Source of the DNA: Saprospiraceae bacterium | GTDB taxonomy: Bacteria; Bacteroidota; Bacteroidia; Chitinophagales; Saprospiraceae | Direction of reading: 5' to 3' | DNA length: 64,000 nt | NCBI GenBank assembly: GCA_013001595.1 | Contig: JABDMH010000073.1 | Location: forward strand, 1 to 64,000 | In this document: positions 57,370 through 64,000 of the stretch, one piece after another | Layout of the letters: every line of letters starts with the position of its first letter | How positions within the stretch are numbered: position 1 is the stretch's first letter | The notes under the pieces: generated by a model | Database searches by the model: none | Told to the model about the DNA's origin: nothing | The model's input: only the letters and a program-made list of their open reading frames with translations | Translations under genes and position numbers: made by a program

Positions 57370-57474
57370 CTACTCCTGGGATTCACTTACCTCGCTATTC
57401 CATCCACCTTCTACTTTTTCTACCTTATTCACACCGCAGTAAAGAATGCAGAACCCTCTGACTATCATCAGTAT

Positions 57475-57666
57475 AAGACCTCCATTTAACGTTGCCCCAT
57501 GATCATGGGGTTGGAAGTACTTGTCAATGAGTATAACTTAGTAGAAGTAAGATTTAAGTCTTTTTTGATCCTTTTTCATTTTGATAGTTAGATAGATTTG
57601 TGAGGCTTTAATGCAACAATGCTCAAAATTAAACTCCGGAGGTTTCAAGCTTTCGGAGTTTTTTTT
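57475..57666 (+). ncRNA. Candidate structured small RNA, copy B
   Basis: A ~192-bp relative of the element at 45386-45564. It opens with AAGACCTCCA, followed by the 16-bp perfect palindrome CCCCATGATCATGGGG (57495-57510) and GTTGGAA. AGGCTTTAATGCAACA lies at 57603-57618 (14 of 16 bases match copy A). It ends with a CTCCG...CGGAG hairpin and eight Ts. The 5' end AGACCTCC can also pair with GGAGGTTT (57638-57645) inside the terminator arm, so a switch between two folds is possible. The centre is unlike copy A. Orientation is opposite to the nifJ-rnf operon. Confidence 0.55.
57631..57666 (+). terminator. Terminator-like hairpin closing element B
   Basis: AAACTCCG (57631-57638) pairs with CGGAGTTT (57654-57661) and the T-run continues to 57666. 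It equals the terminator of element A in position and core sequence, although the loop is longer. Confidence 0.65.
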
Positions 57667-57700
57667 GGCGGCTAGGGAGTTCTGAAGTTGGTCTTATGCA

Positions 57701-58207
57701 TTAATTGTGTGCACTCTCCTTCCTGCTGGATGCGTATAGAAAGCTAGTGCTTATAATTACTATTGCGCCTAGGAGGGTGGACACGAAAGCGGAATTCAAA
57801 CCATCCGATGTTTCTAATGCAGTTTGGATTACTGCACCAATGATGTATGCCAAGCTCCAAACCAAAATTACCTTTATACTACGTAACAGTTTAGTTGCCA
57901 ATGTGTATTGATGCTGTGCATTTTCAGAAGTAATCGCTCTTGAATAATTGAATTTATGTGGGTATCTGTTTATCACAGTCATCCCCAAGTGTGCAAAAAT
58001 GCCCAGTGCAACTAAAAACCAAATGACCCACTTCCTCCCAAAGTCATCGGCATCACCCTGCATGTTAAAATGTTGAGGTACCGTATCTGGAATTAATGTA
58101 AGGTGATAGATCGGTTGAGTGATGGCCAGAAAGAGCCCCACTAAAGCCAAGAACTCTAGAATCCAGTCCATCTTATCCCATCTAATGGCTAATCGAGGAC
58201 GAGGCAT
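57701..58207 (-). CDS. DUF1648 membrane protein
   Basis: 168-residue inner-membrane protein with four predicted helices. The segment LIPDTVPQHFNMQGDADDFGRKWVIW (residues ~30-55) matches the DUF1648 signature, an IP-x-H-F/W-x-x-x-G pattern found in SdpI-like immunity proteins and in unrelated small membrane proteins. The rest is DUF1648-sized, so a full SdpI protein is not present. No partner gene nearby suggests a role. Confidence 0.75.
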   Translation of the reverse strand: MPRPRLAIRWDKMDWILEFLALVGLFLAITQPIYHLTLIPDTVPQHFNMQGDADDFGRKWVIWFLVALGIFAHLGMTVINRYPHKFNYSRAITSENAQHQYTLATKLLRSIKVILVWSLAYIIGAVIQTALETSDGLNSAFVSTLLGAIVIISTSFLYASSRKESAHN

Positions 58208-58387
58208 GATGCTCAGTTGTTATCGTCAATATAGTGATTAGATTGATATTGGAAGCCCATGTGTCATGATATTAGAGAATGCTACATACCCCCGATCTGA
58301 GTAACGTCAAGAGCATGTTGGCCTTTTTCCAGACCGACACGTTCTTGCTCCAAAGTATGATATTGACGACTCTGAAAGGCAGCCTGA

Positions 58388-58954
58388 CTACTTCTCAGCA
58401 AGCAGTATTTTTTCTAGCTCATGTTCGACCTGTGACCTATTGAGGTTGGTCAGCATCCTTGGATGATAGAGTAGTGGGATAAGATCCTTGTCAATCTCCA
58501 TGAAATCGGTGGTCTTTGTCGCACAGGATTGCTGAAAGATGCTTCCCGGGAATTGATATGAGTCCTTGGGCAATCCCAGCGACTGGCTCAATTCTTCTCG
58601 CAGCAAATGCAACTGTTCCATAGTAGTGACTCTAAAAACATCCACATACATATGTCCCCAAGTCAGTTGTTGTCCATTCCAATAGATTCTGAATAATCCA
58701 AAATTGGATTTGATTAGGTTCGCCTGTACAGGAAAGAGACGTGCATAGTCTCTACCACTGCCAAAATAAATGTAGTAGTTCGATAGGACACTATCAGGTA
58801 CTTCCTTGACCATAAAGTTTGCAGTGGTGAGGTCGTTGAATTAACCAATGATTTTCGCCAACTCCGCTTGATGGGCAGTGGTAGGACTACCCCCCACATA
58901 TATTTTCATTGGTTGCTCCCATCTCATTGCCGGAGGAAACAGGTCCCAAAGCTG
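58388..58954 (-). pseudogene. DUF2927 gene interrupted by an in-frame stop
   Basis: The frame from 58813 gives 141 residues of a DUF2927-type protein (NYYIYFGSGRDYARL, then HLLREELSQSLGLPKDS and IPLLYHPRML). Reading upstream in the same frame gives FNDLTTANF, a TAA at 58841-58843, and then MRWEQPMKIYVGGSPTTA and HQAELAKIIG up to 58954. That is how the family normally begins (a KIYVGGSPT strand, then an N-x-L-T helix end). One base change would restore a continuous gene. Either the gene is dead or a short product starts at 58813. A further stop lies at 58955-58957. Confidence 0.6.
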
Positions 58955-59130
58955 TTAAATTCAAGATTGGTGGCCGTCCAACCAACGTAGAAAAACCTGA
59001 GCGAAGAACCGAGCAACTAATTCCCCTAAAGGGCAAACATTTCGATTCTTCCTTCACCATCTATGCTGCCTGCATTGGTAGCTCTGATGCTGCTGAAGCG
59101 ATGCGGATTTGGCTATTGGCTATTGGCTTA
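58955..59130. other. Probable gene-remnant region
   Basis: Between the broken DUF2927 gene and the DinB gene, the plus strand reads without stops through KIGGRPTNVEKPERRTE and AACIGSSDAAEAMR. This is reminiscent of the GGRP start and ribbon-helix-helix of mobilisation proteins, but it lacks an ATG and ends inside the DinB gene. It may be a decayed fragment. Nothing else is recognised. Confidence 0.25.
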
Positions 59131-59640
59131 TCACCAATTTCCGGCATAGGCTAAAGGTTCCTCTGAGGTAGCCTCGTGAAATCCTCGCTTTAAATACAGA
59201 ATCTGACGAATATGCAAATAGTCATGTGCCAGCCAATTGCTCAAAAACAGTTTTGCACTCATGGGACCGAATTTTGGATGCTGGTAGGCATTGTCCCAAT
59301 TGGCTGACTCAACTGATTGCAACCACTCCAAAGAATTCGCCCTCTCCTTCATGAAATGCGTCAAGGTCTCTTCAAAATCTTGCTCGATATACTTCCTGTG
59401 CTTTACCCAACCTACCGGATCTATAGGTGGTAGTGCCTTCTTCGGATCTTCGAGTACTTGTTTTGTCCTCGCACGAAAATCCTCGACCTCTTCATCAAGC
59501 AGGTGGCAAATAATCTCCAACATGCACCACTTTTCAACCGCGGGTTTCCATAAATAAACTACTTCGTCCAGGCCTGATAATTGATTTTTGAAAATACTTT
59601 GATTGGCAGATAATTCTTGAATTATGTACGAAATACGCAT
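59131..59640 (-). CDS. DinB-family protein
   Basis: 169-residue four-helix-bundle protein. The putative metal-binding His residues of the DinB/YfiT fold can be seen in CHLLDEEVEDF near residue 47 and LAHDYLHIRQILYL near 140. Family members are thiol transferases or damage-inducible proteins. The substrate here is unknown. The C-terminus (PLAYAGNW) is typical of DinB proteins that end shortly after the bundle. Confidence 0.85.
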   Translation of the reverse strand: MRISYIIQELSANQSIFKNQLSGLDEVVYLWKPAVEKWCMLEIICHLLDEEVEDFRARTKQVLEDPKKALPPIDPVGWVKHRKYIEQDFEETLTHFMKERANSLEWLQSVESANWDNAYQHPKFGPMSAKLFLSNWLAHDYLHIRQILYLKRGFHEATSEEPLAYAGNW

Positions 59641-59846
59641 AGGGCATTTTGATTTTTATTTTACGGATTTATCTATGGAGGAAACACAGTCCTTCTTCCA
59701 TTTACCTTCATATTTACAGTGAATTGTTTGTCCCGACAAAATATGTTTTTCCTTCAGTTGGATTCCTTGTGCATCTTTATGGTGAAGACGACCTCTTTAT
59801 CTAACATAATTGTTAAGGACGCACTTTCCGTTGATCGCTAAGATTA

Positions 59847-60899
59847 TCATGGTCTGTAGTCGAAGCGCTCTCCCCATACCATCACTACCAATGGATAATC
59901 CATGGGCTTTAATCGCTGATGCATGGCCCAATATGGATGGCGGCTATGAATACCATGGCTGAGTTCATTTTCGTGACCAGAGACTACAAGCTTAGGATTA
60001 AACTTCGGAATCCACCGTTGATGCATATAAGAATTATATAGGAGCACATCCAAATTATGTGCTTCTTTAATGGTATTCATCCACAAACTGTCCTGGGCAA
60101 TCTGACCTTGATTTTGATCGCCATTGTGCGAGATGCAATATCCTTCCGGCATGTAGATAATGGGCACATTATTCAAGAGTTCTCCTTGGTGGCCGGGATA
60201 GATGACCGCTTCAAGCTTTATCGTACCATCACGAATGGGAATTGCATGTTTGATTTGACCATTCCTTTCCAAGTGCGAGATGTCTTGATAAAACGGTTGG
60301 TCGGACCACACTCCAGGAGGTGCAATCACCGTCTTTCCCTGTTTCAGAAACCTTTGCGCGACCCAAGCATCCGCATGGTCAGTGTGCCTGTGACTCACAA
60401 ATAAAACATCACAGGTGTGGATGATTTTTTCAAGGGCATCTTGGGTATGGCTGTTCATACTGCTCAACCTGATCTCAGGTCTAATTAGATCAAATGCAAT
60501 CGTCACAGAAGCGCTTCGAACAATAAAGCCATGATCATACATCTTCCAGATTACGAAACCATCGGCCACCTGCGTACGCTCAATGTCAAGAGCTGCTTTA
60601 ACGATCCGATCTTTTAAGAAATCATGTACAGGTGGTCTCCGATCGGCATAAACATCATGAAACAAGGCGTCCAGCAGATAGAGGGCCAAAGTACGTGGGA
60701 TGGGTTCATCACTTTGAGGAGGAAATGCTTGCAAGACACTATCTGCAATATGAAGCAGCACCTCCGCTTGTCGATGTAACATCTGATCCTGCCGTTGGGT
60801 CAGGGTCGAGTCAATTAATTTGTGCTCCTGAGCTATGGACTCCAAATAGAGGAAACAGAAAAATAGTAGAACCGCAGAATAGACTTTCCGATATCGCAT
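59847..60899 (-). CDS. Exported metallo-beta-lactamase-fold hydrolase
   Basis: A signal peptide (AVLLFFCFLYLESIAQ) is followed by a helical region of ~100 residues and an MBL domain. FVSHRHTDHADAWV near residue 170 is the H-x-H-x-D-H zinc motif. YPGHQGE and SHNGDQNQGQ supply further ligands, and VVSGHENELSHG lies near the C-terminus. It is probably periplasmic or surface-exposed and hydrolyses an unknown ester or phosphoester. It is a single gene with no obvious partner. Confidence 0.82.
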   Translation of the reverse strand: MRYRKVYSAVLLFFCFLYLESIAQEHKLIDSTLTQRQDQMLHRQAEVLLHIADSVLQAFPPQSDEPIPRTLALYLLDALFHDVYADRRPPVHDFLKDRIVKAALDIERTQVADGFVIWKMYDHGFIVRSASVTIAFDLIRPEIRLSSMNSHTQDALEKIIHTCDVLFVSHRHTDHADAWVAQRFLKQGKTVIAPPGVWSDQPFYQDISHLERNGQIKHAIPIRDGTIKLEAVIYPGHQGELLNNVPIIYMPEGYCISHNGDQNQGQIAQDSLWMNTIKEAHNLDVLLYNSYMHQRWIPKFNPKLVVSGHENELSHGIHSRHPYWAMHQRLKPMDYPLVVMVWGERFDYRP

Positions 60900-60988
60900 G
60901 ACACCGATGATTCGAAGTTTTAATAGTGAATTAAATCTACCTGAAGATACGAGAAACTGCAGTCATACATATACCGAAAGAATCGAGT

Positions 60989-61179
60989 TAGTACTCTGTC
61001 AAGCAAAATATTGTCAAGAATTTTAAGCTCTTTTTGCAAATTTCTTCGTTACAACTACTCGCCAGAGCTATGGCTCTGTCTGTGTATTGCGCCCGTCCGA
61101 ATGGCTAGCCGGGCGGGTCTCGAACTTCATCAAAAATCAGGTTAAAATTCACTAATATAATTAACTTGACAGCGTACTA
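60989..61179. mobile_element. Miniature inverted-repeat element (MITE), copy 2
   Basis: 191 bp with 15-bp terminal inverted repeats (TAGTACTCTGTCAAG at 60989-61003, CTTGACAGCGTACTA at 61165-61179, one mismatch). Interior blocks ATTGTC, TTTTTGC, TACAACTACTCG and CAGAGCTATGGCTCTG (itself a hairpin) are shared in order with the element at 31939-32100. This copy also holds a CGCCCG...CGGGCG hairpin near 61087-61118 missing from the other. It occupies most of the 338-bp gap before the SRPBCC gene and encodes nothing. Confidence 0.7.
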
Positions 61180-61237
61180 GTAACTACTTACGTCCTGCAA
61201 GACTGCTGTTAGAAAAAGCCTTATGATTGTAGAATCT

Positions 61238-61696
61238 CTACCTTTTATCCAGGAACGCATCCAGCCTGTCAAAAGCTGAACCCCAACCATTGTAGATGCC
61301 CATTTTCTCTTGTTGCAATTTATATTCAACCGTAGGATGTACGACCTGAAATGTAAAATGAGTTCGTTCGCCTTTTTCTTCAAATTGCATATGCAGCTCT
61401 ACCCCCTCGGTCATCGGCCGAAAATCAGCAGTGGTTACGATTTTCTTTCCTTCAATTATGTCGAGATATTCACCTTCTGAGGTGAACACTTTTCCATCAG
61501 GCATCGGCATCGTGTACTTCCATTTCCCTCCTACTTTGAAATCGTGTTCCACTATGTCGATTTCCATCCCTTTGGGGCCCCACCAATGGCTGATGTGTTC
61601 TGGTTGGATCCATGCCTTCCAAACTAGATTAATCGGTGCGTCGAAAAGTCTTTCTATGGTTACCGTGCGATCTTGTGACTCGTTTTGTTCACTCAT
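61238..61696 (-). CDS. SRPBCC / AHSA1-family protein
   Basis: 152-residue helix-grip protein. RLFDAPINLVWKAWIQPEHISHWWGPKG at the N-terminus is the standard opening of the AHSA1 group. The rest forms a beta-sheet wrapped around a hydrophobic pocket for a small ligand (RTHFTFQVVHPTVE). It overlaps the ArsR gene by 8 bp. This pairing is widespread and suggests a ligand- or stress-controlled two-gene unit. Ligand unknown. Confidence 0.9.
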   Translation of the reverse strand: MSEQNESQDRTVTIERLFDAPINLVWKAWIQPEHISHWWGPKGMEIDIVEHDFKVGGKWKYTMPMPDGKVFTSEGEYLDIIEGKKIVTTADFRPMTEGVELHMQFEEKGERTHFTFQVVHPTVEYKLQQEKMGIYNGWGSAFDRLDAFLDKR

Positions 61697-62012
61697 TTTT
61701 TTCTTTTTTTATTTGATGTAAATAGGCTTCGAAGGAATCCAATCTGTCCTCCCATAAGTCTCGATATTGATCCAGCCAGAGAAATGCAGGTACGAGTTCC
61801 GCCGGCTGTATTTCACAAAAACGCTCACGCCCCTGCTGTGTGATTTTAATCAGGCCACACTCTTGCAATATCTTTACATGTTTAGAAACTGCCGGACGTG
61901 AAATCTCAAATTGAGCGGAAATCGCCTTGATACTCATGATATCTTGGGAAAGCAGGGCAATGATTTCTCTCCTGACCGGATCTGCTATCGCTTGAAATAC
62001 ATCTCTACGCAT
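61689..62012 (-). CDS. ArsR-family transcriptional regulator
   Basis: 107-residue winged helix-turn-helix repressor. AIADPVRREIIALLSQDIMSIKAI (residues ~7-32) and FEISRPAVSKHVKILQECGLIKI (recognition helix) are textbook ArsR segments. No Cys metal-site motif is present, so it is probably not a metal sensor. It likely controls its own two-gene operon through the palindromes just upstream. Confidence 0.92.
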   Translation of the reverse strand: MRRDVFQAIADPVRREIIALLSQDIMSIKAISAQFEISRPAVSKHVKILQECGLIKITQQGRERFCEIQPAELVPAFLWLDQYRDLWEDRLDSFEAYLHQIKKEKNE

Positions 62013-62018
62013 CTATGT

Positions 62019-62065
62019 GTAACCGTTCGGTGACAAATATACGTGAAACCGATCGGTTACGCAAA
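62019..62065 (-). promoter_or_regulatory. Promoter and double operator of the ArsR-SRPBCC operon
   Basis: On the minus strand, -33 TTTG (62065-62062), a 20-bp spacer and -7 TATATTTG (62041-62034) form a complete Bacteroidota promoter. It is flanked by two near-identical palindromes, ACCGATCGGT (62048-62057, extending to AACCGATCGGTT) in the spacer and ACCGTTCGGT (62022-62031) at the transcription start. Their centres are 26 bp apart. A repressor bound to both would cover the promoter, pointing to autoregulation. Confidence 0.75.
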
Positions 62066-62196
62066 AATTTTCACAAAATGTTTAAATTTCAGCAGACTTC
62101 TCGAGCCAGAAAACATCCCTTAACACCATTGTGGTGCATACGTAGCCTAAGGCTATTCAGCAACTCACTCGTGTGGATGTCTTTTTTTATAATGGT

Positions 62197-63456
62197 CTAG
62201 TCCTCTTTGCGGGACATAGGACGCAGTTCGGTCGAGGAATAGTCCCACTCCAATAGGCGATAAAAATCATAAGATTCGGGGATGGGAATCACTTCCCGTG
62301 CCCTTTCGTAGTCTCGTTCAGTCAGCACATGCAAGTCACTCAAGATTAATCTGGCAAACTCGGTATCCACATCCACGAGTCTGGGCGGTATTTTACCATT
62401 CTCATCTTCAATATCTTTCATATACACAGGAATAATTTTAGCGTCTCTGGTGGTAGATACGATGCAATTTTTAGCTCCCTGCTCAAAGAGCTTTTTGACA
62501 CCCATACCTAACATGGTGCACAAAGTTAGATCGTAGGCTACCGGTCGACAACAACGAAGTTCATAACCCATTTCGACGGGACGACTCTTAATTTTAATGC
62601 CTAGTTCTTTAAGTTCCTTCTGCACCAACACATTGATGATGTGTGCTTTACTGACGTTGCCAAGTTCTGGATGACCATGTGCATCGTAGGTGAACGTGAT
62701 GCCACAATTTTTGATGTCTTCATCTTCCAAGACGTGGAAAATCCCTTCGCTCACAATTACGGCACCATAGTCAATTCCCTCTATCTTTCTTTTGATCATG
62801 GACGAGATGATGAGGTCGATTACTTTGGCAAGCGTGATCTTGGTCTTGTTGAACATCTCAGGGATCACAATCAAAGGAAAGTGACAGCTGGCACCGATCT
62901 CAAAAGCAAGATGACCGGCTGATCGGCCCATGGAAGCGATCACAAACCAATTACCGCTGGTCCGAGAATCTTCGTAGATCGTATTCCCGATATAAACACC
63001 AGCATCCTTCGCAGAGTTGAAGCCGAAGGTTGGCATCATATCCGGCAGAGGCAAATCGTTGTCAATAGTTTTGGGCACATGAATATTTTGGATGCTTACA
63101 TTCTTGGTTTCCAAAAATTTGGCTAAGCGATTACTGGTGGAAGCTGTGTCATCACCACCTATGGTAACCAGTAATTTTACATTGTTTTCTATGAAGAATT
63201 CTGCGGAGAATTCATGGTCTTTGGGCTTATGCCGACTCATTCGCAAGTTGGATCCGCCACGTGAGAATATTCGATCGGCATAGTGGAAGTCAATATCAAC
63301 AGTTTCAGCCTGGCCATTAAATAGGTTTTGATAACCATCGTGGAGGCCAATGACCCGATAGCCATCCTTTAGAAAGACTTTAGCTATAGTACTCACTACT
63401 GTATTGATACCGGGAGCAGGTCCACCTGCGCATAATAAGACGATTGATTCTTGCAT
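62197..63456 (-). CDS. 6-phosphofructokinase, pyrophosphate-type active site
   Basis: Phosphorylates fructose 6-phosphate in glycolysis. The N-terminus has CAGGPAPGINTVVST. The donor site reads GGDDTAST near residue 98 and HVPKTIDNDLPLPD near 128. The Asp in GGDD and the Lys in PKTIDND stand at the positions that distinguish PPi-dependent enzymes from ATP enzymes, which have GGDGS and G-T-I-D-N-D. A PPi-dependent, reversible enzyme is therefore the better prediction. MGRSAGHLAFEIG follows near 165. 419 aa fits the PPi-type group. Confidence 0.82.
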   Translation of the reverse strand: MQESIVLLCAGGPAPGINTVVSTIAKVFLKDGYRVIGLHDGYQNLFNGQAETVDIDFHYADRIFSRGGSNLRMSRHKPKDHEFSAEFFIENNVKLLVTIGGDDTASTSNRLAKFLETKNVSIQNIHVPKTIDNDLPLPDMMPTFGFNSAKDAGVYIGNTIYEDSRTSGNWFVIASMGRSAGHLAFEIGASCHFPLIVIPEMFNKTKITLAKVIDLIISSMIKRKIEGIDYGAVIVSEGIFHVLEDEDIKNCGITFTYDAHGHPELGNVSKAHIINVLVQKELKELGIKIKSRPVEMGYELRCCRPVAYDLTLCTMLGMGVKKLFEQGAKNCIVSTTRDAKIIPVYMKDIEDENGKIPPRLVDVDTEFARLILSDLHVLTERDYERAREVIPIPESYDFYRLLEWDYSSTELRPMSRKED

Positions 63457-63657
63457 GATTTCTTAATTCTTCTTTGGAATATAAACGTAGGATCGACTAC
63501 ATAAGACGCAAATAAAAGAATAATTGCATTGCTTTTCTAGTCCTCGTAAAGCAATTCCTGATAGTCACTTAACAATTGGCGAAGGTCTTTGACCATTGTA
63601 CAACCTCTTTGGGCATCGAACACAACTAGATCAATTTCCCGAAAGGGACCTACGACA

Positions 63658-63999
63658 CTATTCTGAAATCAAATCCAAAGGATGATTCTCCATCCGAGGT
63701 AAGGCAAATTCGATCGATTTCTTATGATGCTGAATTGTGCCTAAGAACTTGTCGCCTGATAACTTATCCCTTAGTACAATAAATGACTTTTTATCATATT
63801 CTGATGGAATCGGCATTCTGAATACGAAAGGCTGATTGGCATTTATGATGAATTCCTCTTCTTCATGAGTTACGGAAATGCTGGCATCAGCATCCATGGA
63901 AGCTATTTTCCATATTCCTTTCTCTAAGATCTGTCCATCTACCAGTAAAAGTGATTGCATCACGCCATCGTTAAAAGAAGCGATCCCATAGGAGCCTAG
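63658..63999 (-). CDS. Protein of unknown function, C-terminal part, cut by window edge
   Basis: The frame begins beyond the right edge. Residues LGSYGIASFNDGVMQS precede the first internal start and read like normal coding sequence. The visible ~113 residues form beta-rich, acidic segments (SISVTHEEEEFIINANQPFVF) without a known motif. After the stop at 63658, another frame continues openly for about 43 codons to 63538 (EIDLVVFDAQRGCTMVKDL, then a helical end LLSDYQELLYED). This may be the true C-terminus after a frameshift. Function unknown. Confidence 0.5.
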   Translation of the reverse strand, partial: LGSYGIASFNDGVMQSLLLVDGQILEKGIWKIASMDADASISVTHEEEEFIINANQPFVFRMPIPSEYDKKSFIVLRDKLSGDKFLGTIQHHKKSIEFALPRMENHPLDLISE

Positions 64000-64000
64000 A

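Larger units (their letters stand above)
56885..57474. other. Long region upstream of the nifJ-rnf operon
   Basis: About 590 bp expected to hold the operon promoter. A GC-rich palindrome CGGCGGA-ATATA-TCCGCCG lies at 57351-57369. Two direct repeats of the form AACCTTTAAA-n-ACACG start at 57275 and 57335, 60 bp apart, the second ending next to the palindrome. These could be regulator sites. A weak 77-codon frame (56925-57158) is listed separately. No exact TAnnTTTG box was found on the minus strand. Confidence 0.4.

Noticed and set aside
58909-59154. 81-codon plus-strand frame
   Set aside because: Starts with TTG, antisense to the conserved start of the DUF2927 gene and ending inside the DinB gene. 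At best its middle is a gene fragment, so only the region is noted.
61087-61118. CGCCCG...CGGGCG hairpin taken as a terminator
   Set aside because: It lies inside the second MITE copy and is followed by no T-run, so it is better explained as part of that element.
62124-62155. Two small hairpins (CACCA-TTG-TGGTG and TAGCC-TAA-GGCTA) as the terminator of the phosphofructokinase gene
   Set aside because: Stems of 5 bp with no T-run on the relevant strand; too weak to call.
1-64000. CRISPR arrays, rRNA, tRNA, intact IS elements, prophage genes
   Set aside because: No regularly spaced repeats, no recognisable rRNA or tRNA sequence, and no transposase, integrase or phage structural gene were found among the coding regions.

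Overview
The window looks like a chromosomal segment of a Bacteroidota bacterium, most probably of the Saprospiria/Lewinella type. The evidence is a C-terminal type IX secretion sorting domain, promoter boxes of the Bacteroidota form TAnnTTTG, lipoproteins with Bacteroidota-style signal peptides, a Bacteroidota-type LptD and 2-oxoacid:ferredoxin oxidoreductase, and almost no Shine-Dalgarno signals. LptD, Kdo transferase and heptose kinase genes show an outer membrane with LPS. No rRNA, tRNA, CRISPR array or intact transposase was recognised.

Layout. (1) 1-14.6 kb is an exopolysaccharide/O-antigen type cluster: the end of a Wzx-like flippase, five GT4 and one GT2 glycosyltransferases, a two-domain glucosaminyltransferase-like protein, a glutamine-dependent asparagine synthetase, a CDP-tyvelose-epimerase-like enzyme, a C-methyltransferase-type protein, and a polysaccharide lyase on the opposite strand. 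(2) 14.7-29 kb holds a copper-exporting ATPase, an MCE/MlaD protein, a cell-wall amidase with SPOR domain, LptD, a three-gene operon (OmpA lipoprotein, DUF6438 lipoprotein, FG-GAP/VCBS protein), a pyrophosphatase-like lipoprotein that has lost its catalytic residues, and an ECF sigma/anti-sigma pair. (3) 29-45.4 kb has valS, a T9SS-secreted protein, heptose kinase and Kdo transferase, UDP-xylose synthase, dTDP-glucose dehydratase, a Wza-like export protein, RlmB, a TraB/GumN protein, a gamma-carbonic anhydrase and a DMT exporter.

(4) 45.7-56.9 kb is the most striking part: one minus-strand operon encoding an unusually large pyruvate:ferredoxin oxidoreductase (1651 aa) followed by all six RNF subunits (C-D-G-E-A-B). 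Between rnfA and rnfB sit a 65-aa membrane-anchored Cys-rich protein, which could be a metallocluster maturation factor like NqrM, and a plant-type ferredoxin-NADP reductase-like flavoprotein. The gene set suggests electrons from 2-oxoacid oxidation pass by ferredoxin to the ion-pumping RNF complex and/or to NAD(P). This operon is bracketed by two copies of a structured intergenic element of about 180-190 bp (45386-45564 and 57475-57666) with conserved ends and a terminator hairpin. These look like paralogous small RNAs of a family I do not recognise.

(5) 57-64 kb is accessory in character: a DUF1648 membrane protein, a DUF2927 gene broken by an in-frame stop, a DinB protein, a metallo-beta-lactamase-fold hydrolase, an ArsR/SRPBCC pair with a clear palindromic operator, a phosphofructokinase with pyrophosphate-type active-site residues, and a gene truncated by the window edge. 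Two copies of a miniature inverted-repeat element (31939-32100 and 60989-61179) lie in intergenic spaces.
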